Part shown: positions 1 to 8,077 of the stretch, one piece after another | Layout of the letters: the number at the start of each line of letters is the position of its first letter | Numbering within the stretch: position 1 is the first letter of the stretch | IMG/VR virus record: IMGVR_UViG_3300033153_015063 | Location: 124,001 to 188,000 of that record | Source: a virus | DNA length: 64,000 bases | Strand: one strand, 5' to 3' | Notes under the pieces: model-generated | Told to the model about the DNA's origin: nothing | The model's input: only the letters and a program-made list of their open reading frames with translations | Databases searched by the model: none | Position numbers and translations under genes: made by a program

Positions 1-2
1 CG

Positions 3-476
3 AAGCGTGGTACCTACGTCGAACCAGACGATGATGAGCTCGGATGGGATTTCAATGATGAATGGGATTTTGTCCATGACCTGTCAGATGACAGTGAACG
101 GCAGACGGGGACCGGCCTTCTCATAGAGAAGAGTGGTGACACTGTTACAATCATCGAGTGGACCGAGGCATCAGGTCTCATCGAGGAGTTCGAGGACCCC
201 GAAGCCACCGTTATCAAACAAGAGGCGAGGGTGGACTTGAGTGATCTACTCGACCCAGAACAACCACATCTCAGTCCTGCGTCCTACGGCGAGGGTAGAG
301 ACTATGATGACGCCTTCAACACCTACAAGAGGATACAGAAGGCAAAATACTACGAGCAGACCGATGATGTCTACAGACTCGAAAAAGAGTTGAAAGACAT
401 CATCGTAGAAGCTGCTATCTCCTGGATGGGTCATTGGGGTGGGGATGAAGAGTTCGTGACCGATGTCGGTGACTGA
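3..476 (+). CDS. 3' part of an unknown acidic protein (truncated by window edge)
   Basis: The frame is open from the first bases to a TGA at 474-476, giving at least 157 residues with no start inside the window that must be used; the gene therefore begins upstream. The product is rich in Asp and Glu (a run EPDDDELGWDF near the left end) and has no recognisable motif, signal peptide or membrane segment. It is followed 64 bp later by a tagged gene on the same strand. Function unknown. Confidence 0.6.
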   Translation, partial: KRGTYVEPDDDELGWDFNDEWDFVHDLSDDSERQTGTGLLIEKSGDTVTIIEWTEASGLIEEFEDPEATVIKQEARVDLSDLLDPEQPHLSPASYGEGRDYDDAFNTYKRIQKAKYYEQTDDVYRLEKELKDIIVEAAISWMGHWGGDEEFVTDVGD

Positions 477-540
477 CCACCAACATAAACCGCTTGATTT
501 ACCTTCCGTTTTGTATTTTCAAAAAAAGCAGGAAAGAACC

Positions 541-1109
541 AATGACCATAGTCGAAATCCCCCCAGGTTCAGGGAATAAATACAGGTACGTTTACGAACA
601 ATCAAGTCAGGACACTGTCTACAAGGGGCCAGTAGGCCAGGCCCCGGAACTGGGACGACGACCATCAACACGCCCCAGATATTTCTATTGATGGAACGAT
701 CTATGCTGTAGAGGAGAGAATCCCTGAGTCCGTTTGGCTCTCGGCACGTCGGTGGGTGTTCAGTTCCGATCCCAGGGACAAGGAGAGCTTGATAGACGCC
801 TATAACGGCTTGTCAGACCGCCAGAAAACGGTCATAGCGACGGATGTGAGGGAAACCTTTCGTCGGGTCTATAACGCTGATAAAACCACCATTTTTCGGT
901 CCTTTCGGGGGCATGAGGTTGATATGGGTGGGTTGTCGGTCACTGATGAAAGATCAACCAGAGTTGGAACTGATGTTAGGGCTTTCGAGGTCTCCCATAG
1001 CGACGTAATGCTTCACTATGCCCAGGATGAGTCACCTCTGGAATCCAGGGCCTTTGGACATGAACGGGAGATTATACTCAGACCTGATGCTAACCCAATA
1101 CCAATCTGA
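541..1109 (+). pseudogene. Tagged protein gene interrupted by a frameshift
   Basis: The gene starts with the recurrent N-terminal module (MTIVEIPPGSGNKYRYVY then VYKGPVGQAPEL). Just after that, near 652 (GAACTGGGACGA), the frame changes. In the original frame translation stops at about 690 after 49 residues. The neighbouring frame is open from 636 to 1109 and would continue as PEL-DDDHQHAPDISIDG, ending NPIPI. Removing one G from the GGG at 652-654 restores a single protein of about 189 residues. This is either a recent mutation, a sequencing indel or, less likely, programmed frameshifting. The C-terminal part has no recognised fold. Confidence 0.6.
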
Positions 1110-1129
1110 TTGTTGGGTTTGGGCGGGCT

Positions 1130-1159
1130 CTGGCTGCTGGCTGCTGGCTGCCGGCTGCC
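1130..1159. repeat. Short CTGGCTG tandem repeat
   Basis: Four or five degenerate copies of CTGGCTG/CCGGCTG lie between the end of the frameshifted tagged gene and the TATA box of the next membrane protein gene. Confidence 0.6.
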
Positions 1160-1164
1160 AATCC

Positions 1165-1174
1165 CTTTAAATAT
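1165..1174 (+). promoter_or_regulatory. TATA box of the 1196 membrane-protein gene
   Basis: CTTTAAATAT is centred 27 nt before the ATG at 1196, the spacing expected for a leaderless archaeal transcript. Confidence 0.55.
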
Positions 1175-1195
1175 TCAATCGTCTTTATAGACACG

Positions 1196-1519
1196 ATGGC
1201 ACGAGAAATGTGGAACCTGTTTGCATGGCTCTTTATCACTATAACGCTCGCCTCGGTATCTCAGTGGTGGGCCTATGGTTCTTTTGATGTCGACGTAGCA
1301 TTCAGACTATGGCTCATTGGAATGATCTTCTCTACCATCAGCGTGTTTGCGTCAACAAAGAACCATGTTTTCATAGCTCTTTTGTTCTCTGTCGCCCTTG
1401 GTATTGTCTGGTGGGCCTTTCTCAATGAGCCCACGGAGTTTATGAACGGTCTTTTCGCCTACGCTATTTCGAGTATGTTGCTGGTGGCGACGGTAGATAG
1501 GCTTACTCTTCTCCGATGA
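1196..1519 (+). CDS. Small multi-pass membrane protein
   Basis: The 107-residue product has three to four hydrophobic stretches (around residues 5-25, 35-55, 58-78 and 85-103) separated by short polar loops, so it should be an integral membrane protein. The ATG at 1196 follows a TATA box at leaderless spacing. It overlaps the convergent coiled-coil gene by 17 bp at the 3' end. Another small membrane protein of similar layout is encoded at 33041 on the same strand, but I cannot show homology. Function unknown. Confidence 0.7.
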   Translation: MAREMWNLFAWLFITITLASVSQWWAYGSFDVDVAFRLWLIGMIFSTISVFASTKNHVFIALLFSVALGIVWWAFLNEPTEFMNGLFAYAISSMLLVATVDRLTLLR

Positions 1520-2909
1520 AACCTCTGACCTGAACGTCAGATGGGACCTGGAAACCTTTGTTGGTGTAGATAGCCTCGTTCTTTTTCTTCGTGATGAAGG
1601 ATCGCATCCTGTTCTGGATGTTTTCCTGTACGAATTTGGATACTTTTTCACCGTCACCGATAACTACATCCTCGTAGTCGTTTCCCCACAACTGGGCGTG
1701 GGTCACGCCAGGCATCGAGTGGAAGAGAGATGAGACGGTCTTTCTGTTGTCTGATGAAAGTTCGAACCAGGGCGTCAGTTGACCAGGGGAGACACCTGTC
1801 ACACCCTTGTCGATGTACCATCGTGGTGTCCCTTCGTTGACCTTGTACTCTGTTGCTTTCAGGTCGCTGTCGGGTCGGTGGCGTCTCAGATCCCTCTCCA
1901 CAGCCCGCCGCACGAACCTCTCACGGTCATCAACCCATCGTTCTATCTCTTCTCTCGAAGCTGCACCAAACACGTTGATTTCCCTGGACCCGATACTGTC
2001 GATTATCTCTGATCGGGCTGCCGCAGCATTGATGTCTGCGGTCTCGCTGATACTCTCGATACGGGTTTTGAACCGGTTTTTCATCGAGGCAAACTTTCCA
2101 CCGGTCTTCACGGGACGTAGTGTAAAGGCACCCTGTTCGAGAACCAGGTTTCCAGCATCATCCTTCAATGGGTCCCCGGCCTTGTTGACCTTCACCAACC
2201 CGACGCTGATGTTGAACTGGTCGATGAGTTGCTGCATTCTTTCCCCTTCTTTCTCGATAGCTTCTTCTTTCTTTTTCAACTCACTCCCAGCCTCTTTCAA
2301 TTCATCTCGTTTTTCTTTCAACTCTATCTCTATTTCTTTTCTGAACTCTTTTTCTATCTTTTTTACCTCTTTTCTCAACTTCTTGGGGTCGGTCTGGAAA
2401 AGTGGTAATGGGATATCCTCCTGACCAACGAGTTCTACCCTTTGTAGGTTTGTGATGGTTCCAGGTCCCCCTTTCTTACGGATGGCGTCAATGGTTTTGG
2501 TGTCGTTCCTGACGTCGACCTGTTGAATTTCATCTACACTTTTACCATCATAGAACCACTGACGTTTGTTGAAATCATCAAGGACATCTGGAGTGGGGTT
2601 CTCAAGCGTCTCCCACGATCCCTTACCGTCCTTTGCGAATGGATCGTAATAGTGATAGACCACCGCTTTCTCCGTTTCGAGGAGTGGCACAAATCGGTTC
2701 TTCCGACTCTGAGGTTCACCACCTTTTTCCTTGAACGGCATTCCGTCGGACCCGAGTTTGGCGACTCCGACGTATGCTGTGGTGTTGCCACCCCCTTCCT
2801 TCGAGACCGTTTTGTAGACGTAGTAGTAGTAGTCGCCGGTCTTTTTGCCACCCACCTTCTTGGGAATCTTGTGGACGTGGAGACCGCCCCATTTTGCTGT
2901 TCTACCCAT
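1503..2909 (-). CDS. Large coiled-coil protein with a YYYYVYK N-terminal motif
   Basis: 468 residues. Residues about 18-55 (KKVGGKKTGDYYYYVYKTVS then YVGVAKLG) resemble the beta-rich layout of the recurrent tag module, though diverged. Residues about 165-235 are a charged Lys/Glu-rich coiled coil; the C-terminal half is mixed and unrecognised. The start ATG at 2909 sits directly beside one arm of a perfect 10-bp inverted repeat (AAGCGTAACT / AGTTACGCTT, 2915-2924 and 2952-2961) that brackets its TATA-like AATTAAAA. The arm shares TTACGCTT with the element-wide operator, so this gene could encode, or be a special target of, that regulator. That role is inference. Confidence 0.65.
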   Translation of the reverse strand: MGRTAKWGGLHVHKIPKKVGGKKTGDYYYYVYKTVSKEGGGNTTAYVGVAKLGSDGMPFKEKGGEPQSRKNRFVPLLETEKAVVYHYYDPFAKDGKGSWETLENPTPDVLDDFNKRQWFYDGKSVDEIQQVDVRNDTKTIDAIRKKGGPGTITNLQRVELVGQEDIPLPLFQTDPKKLRKEVKKIEKEFRKEIEIELKEKRDELKEAGSELKKKEEAIEKEGERMQQLIDQFNISVGLVKVNKAGDPLKDDAGNLVLEQGAFTLRPVKTGGKFASMKNRFKTRIESISETADINAAAARSEIIDSIGSREINVFGAASREEIERWVDDRERFVRRAVERDLRRHRPDSDLKATEYKVNEGTPRWYIDKGVTGVSPGQLTPWFELSSDNRKTVSSLFHSMPGVTHAQLWGNDYEDVVIGDGEKVSKFVQENIQNRMRSFITKKKNEAIYTNKGFQVPSDVQVRGFIGEE

Positions 2910-2914
2910 CGTTA

Positions 2915-2961
2915 AAGCGTAACTGGTTCATGCTTTTAATTCTTTTCGCTAAGTTACGCTT
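2915..2961 (-). promoter_or_regulatory. Promoter bracketed by a perfect 10-bp inverted repeat
   Basis: AAGCGTAACT (2915-2924) and AGTTACGCTT (2952-2961) are exact inverted copies 27 bp apart and flank an AATTAAAA TATA-like sequence upstream of the gene starting at 2909. The outer arm overlaps the stop codon of the upstream gene. The arms contain the TTACGCTT core seen once, in one orientation, at the twelve other promoters. Confidence 0.6.
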
Positions 2962-4003
2962 TTGGTTTATAACCACCGGCGAATCCACGGGCTGGGTCAC
3001 CGTACAAATCCACCAGTCCCAGTGGATTGTCGTCCATGAAGGCCTTGATTACCTCTTCGTTCCCAGAACAGGTGAATTTCTGACGGTCATCCGGCGTGTT
3101 CAATGGGCCAGAGATGTAGGGGATACCATCACGTGTGGCCGCTTCAGGAAGCTCAGGCCAGGGAGGCTCTCTCCTCATGTCTGCTACCGGGACCGACCAT
3201 CGAGTCCCGGTCTCTATCAGGGTGGTGCGATGTGTTTTGATGATCTCTTTTTCACTTGATGATAGGTTCTTGGCGATCTCCCATGCGTCATGGAGAACGG
3301 CTCGTGTCTCTTCCACGTCGATCATCACGTCCTCGGCGGACCGCCCCTGAAAGTTTGCCCTGTTATTGACCCTCCAGTCCATGAGCTGGTCTGGGTCCAC
3401 ACCAGGGCATTCTCCTCTGTATGCTGCCCCGAGACAGTGGTCAGCGGCGGCTGCCATGACCAGGTCGCCGGGGATTGATACCCACGAAGAATGATATCCT
3501 TCGGAGTGATGTTCCAGGATATACCACGCCCCTTCACAGTACGACCATTCTTCGGTGCTTCGGGGAGTCACTCTGGCCCACTCTGGAGGGAGACGTCCGA
3601 GGTGTGCCAGATGCTTTATCACCTGCCCGAGGCTGGATGCTGGCAGAAATCTCTCTGGTCTCTTCCCGTGACCTGGGTCGCCGGGTCGATGGTGGTCGAT
3701 GATAACCACCTCAACCCCCGCTGGGATGGAGATGCCACACTCGACGAGGTACACTCGGTCCCCCGGCTGAGGACCAATGGTATGGATACTACCCAGATGG
3801 GTCACACGCCCAGCCGCCCCATTTATGGGGTCTGTGATGAGCAAGAGGAACCCGTCTGACTTGTAGGCATTCCCGGGGTGAACCCGGACATCTTCCTTCA
3901 TGGCGTACTCGACCCGTTCTCCGGCATCACGCAGGAGTGCCTCGATTGTCTCCATCTCGGGGTCAGGAGCTCCGAGTATCCATATCGTTGTATCAGTTGA
4001 CAT
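2954..4003 (-). CDS. DHH-like phosphoesterase-family protein
   Basis: 349 residues. The N-terminus (TIWILGAPDPEMETIEALL) is followed near residue 100 by VEVVIIDHHRPGDPGHG and FLPASSLGQVI, then AAADHCLGAAYRGECPG around residue 190. The DHH signature and this arrangement are known from phage- and plasmid-encoded proteins related to DHH phosphoesterases; the usual N-terminal DxD motif is not obvious, so catalytic activity is uncertain. It ends inside the inverted-repeat promoter of the next gene. The ATG at 4003 follows GGAGGG at a fitting distance. Confidence 0.6.
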   Translation of the reverse strand: MSTDTTIWILGAPDPEMETIEALLRDAGERVEYAMKEDVRVHPGNAYKSDGFLLLITDPINGAAGRVTHLGSIHTIGPQPGDRVYLVECGISIPAGVEVVIIDHHRPGDPGHGKRPERFLPASSLGQVIKHLAHLGRLPPEWARVTPRSTEEWSYCEGAWYILEHHSEGYHSSWVSIPGDLVMAAAADHCLGAAYRGECPGVDPDQLMDWRVNNRANFQGRSAEDVMIDVEETRAVLHDAWEIAKNLSSSEKEIIKTHRTTLIETGTRWSVPVADMRREPPWPELPEAATRDGIPYISGPLNTPDDRQKFTCSGNEEVIKAFMDDNPLGLVDLYGDPARGFAGGYKPKA

Positions 4004-4030
4004 TACTTCTTACCCTCCATTCAGTCTTTA

Positions 4031-4273
4031 TTACACCATTGACTCTTTGTCGAGGTCCCAGAACTCCCTACTCTCAGGCGGTTCCTTACCACGTCGACGA
4101 ATCTCCGCTTCAAGGATTGGGACCCACTCTTCCGGGGAAATATCCCGATAAGCAGGATGGCGAAAGCAGGGCGTCTTGTTGCCGAGGTAGAACAACATCA
4201 ACCTCTTCGTAGGAACTTCCTTCAGAGGCTTCTCATTGCCTTGCATACTTCTCCAGATGATTTTTTCATCCAT
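4031..4273 (-). CDS. Small hypothetical protein under the conserved operator
   Basis: 80 residues, polar and basic, no recognised domain. The ATG at 4273 lies about 25 nt from the TATA box at 4293-4302, which carries the shared upstream element, so the gene probably heads an operon continuing into the DHH-like gene 27 bp downstream. Confidence 0.55.
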   Translation of the reverse strand: MDEKIIWRSMQGNEKPLKEVPTKRLMLFYLGNKTPCFRHPAYRDISPEEWVPILEAEIRRRGKEPPESREFWDLDKESMV

Positions 4274-4292
4274 GTTATAACCTCCATTCAGT

Positions 4293-4333
4293 CTTTATAT
4301 AGTTTCGGTGATGATAACTGTAAAAAGTGTAAT
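4293..4333 (-). promoter_or_regulatory. Conserved operator-promoter, copy 1
   Basis: On the plus strand: CTTTATATAG (TATA), GTTTCGG (BRE side), 14 nt, then AACTGTAAAAAGTGTAA. This is the first of at least twelve promoters in the window in which a 17-nt element (consensus AACCGTAAAAAGCGTAA on the plus strand) lies about 13 nt upstream of the BRE/TATA. Here the core has two substitutions. It overlaps the 3' end of the upstream coding sequence. Confidence 0.75.
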
Positions 4334-4891
4334 TTGACTACCTTGAACTTCCCCACATCTGGGACAGACGCCTTGTTGCCAGTGGTCGTCATCGGACTTT
4401 CCAGCCCAGTCACAGTATTGACAAGATACTGGGTGTACTGGTAGTGATATGTTTTTACCCAGACCAAAGCGGATCTCCATTTCCTCAGCTTTCCCTTTCC
4501 ACTCCTCAAGCTCGGAGTCCACAGCATCTTTGTAGGCATCCATAAAATCATCAAAGATATCCATGAATCGTCTGATGACTTCCAGTGGCCACTCATCTGC
4601 AGGTCTTGGGCCATCAAGTGTGTGCCAGTAGATAGTCCACCCTCTTCGTTTCCTTCCGCTATCGGGGACCCTTCCGTACACCCCTTTGTCGAGTCTGAAT
4701 ACGTCCTCGTGGGTAGGTGGGGCTTTATCAATCTGACCTTCCACACTGAAATCAAACCTGACACCCGCTTTTTTCCAACGGCGTTGTAGCTTGTGTAGGA
4801 CGTTCTCAAACGTCTCTCGATAGTTCTTCTTGGACACGCTGAGACGCTGTTCCACCTCAGCAATTTTAACCTCGTTCTCTATATCCATCAT
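4295..4891 (-). CDS. Unknown protein with C-terminal zinc ribbon
   Basis: About 198 residues from the ATG at 4891 (other in-frame starts at 4909 and 4888). The N-terminal 120 residues are helical and charged (MDIENEVKIAEVEQRLSVS). Near the C-terminus CQYCDWAG and, 18 residues on, CPRCG form a treble-Cys-pair zinc ribbon. The last 12 codons are made by the operator of the next gene, so the regulatory site is embedded in the coding sequence. Function unknown. Confidence 0.6.
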   Translation of the reverse strand: MMDIENEVKIAEVEQRLSVSKKNYRETFENVLHKLQRRWKKAGVRFDFSVEGQIDKAPPTHEDVFRLDKGVYGRVPDSGRKRRGWTIYWHTLDGPRPADEWPLEVIRRFMDIFDDFMDAYKDAVDSELEEWKGKAEEMEIRFGLGKNISLPVHPVSCQYCDWAGKSDDDHWQQGVCPRCGEVQGSQITLFTVIITETI

Positions 4892-5014
4892 CCTTACCTT
4901 CATACACAAGTTGTTGAATCTTAAAGTGAATAAGTTGGTATGAGATTAAAAAGATTACTTCCTTCCTAGTGGATGCCGAGTTTTACCCTACAATGGTAAC
5001 AGGTCACTTCATTC

Positions 5015-5554
5015 TCATCTCTTGAAGTGTTGTTTGCAGTTAGGACACCATAGCATTTTCCCGATCCTTTTGTAGCGAGCCCCACACTTGCAGGGATTGA
5101 CCTGTACGTCCCCCAGAGTCCCATCAGTCTTGACTTCCAGAATCTTCCCGTCCTTTTTCACCTTCATACCTGGGACAAGTTTGTTGTCAGGTTCAGCCAC
5201 ATCAGACCGCACTTCTACCATTTGTCTACTCTTCTTATCAGGTGTAGTTTTATCGGTTATCTGGAAGGTTTTACTGCCTGGCTTTCTGAACAGCCATCCT
5301 ACACTGACGTATGCACTGTTAAACTGATGCTTCGAATAGTGATAGAGATACCTGAGACTCTTGATGCCCTGATGAAACTGGGCCCACGCAAACAGGGTTA
5401 ATTTGCAATCACCACCATCCACGCTATTAACCAACATAGTCATAGCTGGTATCCTTTTTATCTCATGGACATAGTACCGGCGGTTGTTGACGAAGATGGA
5501 ACCACCAACTTTGATGTCTTTATCCCAGTCCTCATCTTCGGGGTCAATCAACAT
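5015..5554 (-). CDS. Zinc-ribbon protein, paralogue of the 8441-9115 gene
   Basis: 179 residues. The ATG at 5554 is chosen because it lies about 27 nt from the TATA box centre (leaderless); a TTG at 5563 is less likely. N-terminal MLIDPEDEDWDKDIKVGGS and the central region (NNRRYYVHEIKR, LRYLYHYS, SVGWLFRKPGSKTFQITD) match the paralogue at 8441-9115. The C-terminus is a compact zinc ribbon CKCGARYKRIGKMLWCPNC then KQHF. The DNA for that end is identical over 53 bp to the paralogue although the rest has diverged. Confidence 0.65.
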   Translation of the reverse strand: MLIDPEDEDWDKDIKVGGSIFVNNRRYYVHEIKRIPAMTMLVNSVDGGDCKLTLFAWAQFHQGIKSLRYLYHYSKHQFNSAYVSVGWLFRKPGSKTFQITDKTTPDKKSRQMVEVRSDVAEPDNKLVPGMKVKKDGKILEVKTDGTLGDVQVNPCKCGARYKRIGKMLWCPNCKQHFKR

Positions 5555-5575
5555 TGATACCAACTTACAACTCAG

Positions 5576-5616
5576 CTTTTATATAGTTTGGGTTGGGTTA
5601 ACTGTAAAAAGCGTAA
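5576..5616 (-). promoter_or_regulatory. Conserved operator-promoter, copy 2
   Basis: Plus strand: CTTTTATATAG, then 13 nt, then AACTGTAAAAAGCGTAA. It drives the gene starting at 5554 (minus). Confidence 0.75.
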
Positions 5617-5674
5617 CATCACCACCCACCATCCCACCATCACCTTTTTATACTCCCAATATCTTTCCCTATCC

Positions 5675-6292
5675 ATGACCGTCGTCGAAATCCCTCCAGG
5701 TTCAGGTAACCGCTACAAATACGTCTACGAAGACGGCAAGACTGTGTACAAGGGACCTGTGGGAGACAGTCCTCAGTTGACGGAGGAGGAGTTCCTGGAG
5801 ATGATGAAGGCGGACACTATCCGAGATAAAATCATCGGGGAACTGAAAAAAGTGAGAGAGGATGATGTCGCCGGGGTCATCCGAGAAGAGTTTAAGGATT
5901 GGAAGAACTACGGTGATGTCAACCCACAGGAACACGGTGGTATCTTCATCAAACTATCTGGTCCAAATAGCATAGAGGTAGTCACCACCACCAACGGAGA
6001 AGATGCTGGATTTACTGAGGATGACCAGTACGTCCAGGTAGTCGATCTCTATGCAGACGAAATAACTAAGGCCCTCAACAACCCAGAGGAAGATGTGGGT
6101 GGTTTCGTGGATGTAATAGGGGGTTGGGAGAACAGCGTCAAACCACTCGAAGGATCTATCATCTATCTCATCACAGGATGGACCCAGTATCATGGGGCCG
6201 ATGATACTGAAACGCATTACAACATCAAAACTGACGATGATTATGACAAGATGTTGAGGCAGCATGGTATAGAGGACATCTGGAAGCGTTAG
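5675..6292 (+). CDS. Tagged protein, unknown C-terminal domain
   Basis: 205 residues. Residues 1-44 are the recurrent module (MTVVEIPPGSGNRYKYVY, GKTVYKGPVGDSPQL, TEEEFLEMM). The rest is acidic and unrecognised. The ATG at 5675 is 26 nt after a CTTTTTATACTCC TATA box, fitting a leaderless message; an upstream ATG at 5588 would lie inside the divergent promoter and is rejected. The gene is divergent from the zinc-ribbon gene ending its promoter at 5616. Confidence 0.65.
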   Translation: MTVVEIPPGSGNRYKYVYEDGKTVYKGPVGDSPQLTEEEFLEMMKADTIRDKIIGELKKVREDDVAGVIREEFKDWKNYGDVNPQEHGGIFIKLSGPNSIEVVTTTNGEDAGFTEDDQYVQVVDLYADEITKALNNPEEDVGGFVDVIGGWENSVKPLEGSIIYLITGWTQYHGADDTETHYNIKTDDDYDKMLRQHGIEDIWKR

Positions 6293-6338
6293 AACTTCGA
6301 CACGGCTTCCCCGTCTCATACTTCACAGTGTAATGTAC

Positions 6339-6395
6339 AATACATATTGTGCCATACGTTATACACCTCTCACGACGTATGGCACAATATGTATT
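6339..6395. repeat. Perfect 21-bp inverted repeat
   Basis: The arm AATACATATTGTGCCATACG plus T (6339-6359) is repeated in exact inverted form at 6375-6395 with a 15-nt spacer. Transcribed RNA would form a long hairpin without a following T tract on either strand. Confidence 0.8.
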
Positions 6396-6643
6396 ACAGT
6401 AACAAAAGAATGGTATAATAGGACGAGTATAAGCACAATGGGGAAACGGGGATGGTTCTTTTTCACTTTTTACACCACCTCCCCCTTGCCCACCTTTAGA
6501 CGAACAATATGTATCATGTTATACACATAATGTATTACACACGATGTCATACGTATAACGTAGAACTTAGAACGGCTCACCACCTATCTACCATGAGATG
6601 TGGTAAAGGTTCTCTACAGATGGGCTGCCCATAAAAGGCAGCT

Positions 6644-6685
6644 TTTGCCCAAAAAGTCGGGGCGAAAAGGGGTTTTTTGGGCAAA
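6644..6685. repeat. 12-bp inverted repeat TTTGCCCAAAAA
   Basis: TTTGCCCAAAAA at 6644-6655 and TTTTTGGGCAAA at 6674-6685. A smaller hairpin CTGCC-CATAAAA-GGCAG precedes it at 6625-6641. Confidence 0.7.
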
Positions 6686-6733
6686 GCCACTCGACACCGA
6701 GAGTATTTAAGTGATGTCTGCGATTCAGTCTCA

Positions 6734-7327
6734 ATGAGTTCTCTCCTTATCATCGAAACTATCTTTCTCGTCATACTTGTTGCCGGGGTCTGCAGCTTTT
6801 TACAGATCACCAATCGGAAGTTGAAGATCCAGACCATCGCCATGATGATAGGGATATTCCTCTGGTCATGGTGGATGGAGGCGAACGGAGAGTGGTACTA
6901 TACGGAGTCACTTCTGTTCCTTCCAGGAAAGATACCCATCGAGATTCCATTGATATACCTACTGGCTGTCCCAATATGGGTCTATCTGATTGGAAGGGCT
7001 TACGAAAGCGAGGTCGATTCTGTCACACAGTTCGGGGCTCCAGGGCTATTGGTTTCCCTGGGTATCGTCTTTTTCATCGTAGACGGCCAACTCCTCTGGC
7101 TATCTCTTTTCATTGGTATGGCAGGTTTGTTGGTTGCCGAACGACGTGAGATAGCAATCTATGTGGGTATCGCAGCCTTCATGGTGGAGTTCATCATCGA
7201 GGGTGTATTTCTGGTTAACTGGGGTATCGTGGTGTGGCACAATAGTTATCCACTCTCCACACCAATTCAATTCATGTTCACGGCATGGGCCCTCGTCGGA
7301 TTCATCCATCCAAGACGACGAGAGTGA
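6734..7327 (+). CDS. Six-helix integral membrane protein
   Basis: 197 residues starting MSSLLIIETIFLVILVAG. Hydrophobic segments fall near residues 4-22, 35-50, 63-85, 98-115, 118-135, 140-158 and 165-185, so six or seven membrane spans are likely. Conserved-looking polar positions inside the hydrophobic parts are WSWWMEANGEWYY and NWGIVVWHN. The ATG at 6734 is 26 nt from a GTATTTAAG TATA box. I do not recognise the family. Confidence 0.65.
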   Translation: MSSLLIIETIFLVILVAGVCSFLQITNRKLKIQTIAMMIGIFLWSWWMEANGEWYYTESLLFLPGKIPIEIPLIYLLAVPIWVYLIGRAYESEVDSVTQFGAPGLLVSLGIVFFIVDGQLLWLSLFIGMAGLLVAERREIAIYVGIAAFMVEFIIEGVFLVNWGIVVWHNSYPLSTPIQFMFTAWALVGFIHPRRRE

Positions 7328-7351
7328 TTGGTCAGAGGTTGGCAATCTGAA

Positions 7352-8035
7352 CTACGATGAGTCTTTCTGAACCAGATAGAGTTGTAGGTTAGTGGATGAA
7401 ATTCTCTCTTTACCTTCATATCTCCTTTTCATCCTCTCACTGAACGTCGATTCTCTTGTGAGCTGAGCTATCTTATTTTTTGGTACGGGTTTCCCTTTAT
7501 ATCTCAGGATAGCTCTGACTGGTGCGGCATCGGCATCTTCGTGGTCCCTCATCATACCAGTGGAGAGTTTACTGAAGTGATTAAGATACTCCTGCACCAT
7601 ATATCCTCTGGTCGTCTGGTTGTACTTTCCCATGTCATGGCCAGCTCTTTTCATATCTCTCTCGAAAGAGTCGATGAATTGAAAGCCCTCGACCCGAAGA
7701 ATTTCTCGCTTCCCGTCTTTGAATGGCATCTCGGTCAACGCTAAGGTAGCATACCACAATTCGTCCTGTCTCCCACCTTCTTCGATGACAGTCTCTATAG
7801 AGAGCTTCTGATCGTACAACCCCTTTGCCTCTCCGATATCGAACATGTCCCCCTCCCCGGTTCTACGGGCATGTTCAATCTCATCAAGGAGATACCGCAT
7901 GAAATCTATCTCGCTCAGCTCAGGGACATCACCAACAGGCCCAAGGTAGACGGTCTCACCGGTCCTGGTGTCATAGACATACCTGTATTTATTCCCTGAA
8001 CCTGGGGGGATTTCTACAGTCGTAGTTTTACCCAT
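7352..8035 (-). CDS. Tagged protein, unknown C-terminal domain
   Basis: 227 residues. Residues 1-50 are the recurrent module in its longer form (MGKTTTVEIPPGSGNKYRYV, TGETVYLGPVGDVPELSEID, FMRYL). The remainder is helical and charged with no recognised motif. The ATG at 8035 is 23 nt from a CTATATAAAA box at 8053-8062, which lacks the conserved upstream operator. Confidence 0.65.
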   Translation of the reverse strand: MGKTTTVEIPPGSGNKYRYVYDTRTGETVYLGPVGDVPELSEIDFMRYLLDEIEHARRTGEGDMFDIGEAKGLYDQKLSIETVIEEGGRQDELWYATLALTEMPFKDGKREILRVEGFQFIDSFERDMKRAGHDMGKYNQTTRGYMVQEYLNHFSKLSTGMMRDHEDADAAPVRAILRYKGKPVPKNKIAQLTRESTFSERMKRRYEGKERISSTNLQLYLVQKDSS

Positions 8036-8077
8036 GTGACGGCATCGCCAGATGTCTATATAAAACCTTTCGTGACT

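Larger units (their letters stand above)
6300..6720. other. Gene-free, inverted-repeat-rich region; possible origin or centromere
   Basis: No convincing gene lies between 6293 and the TATA box of the 6734 gene. The region holds a perfect 21-bp inverted repeat (6339-6359 and 6375-6395, spacer 15 bp), a second 12-bp perfect inverted repeat (6644-6655 and 6674-6685), and several partial copies of ATGTATTACA, ACAATATGTAT and CATACGTTATAC. AT-rich, iteron-like, gene-free DNA is typical of replication origins or partition sites. Nothing in the sequence proves that role. Confidence 0.45.

Noticed and set aside
4288-4863. 191-codon frame overlapping the 4295-4891 gene
   Set aside because: The alternative frame lacks the zinc ribbon and has out-of-character composition; the 4295-4891 frame is preferred.
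6333-6530. 65-codon open frame in the inverted-repeat region
   Set aside because: Composition follows the repeats, no promoter at the right distance and no protein features.
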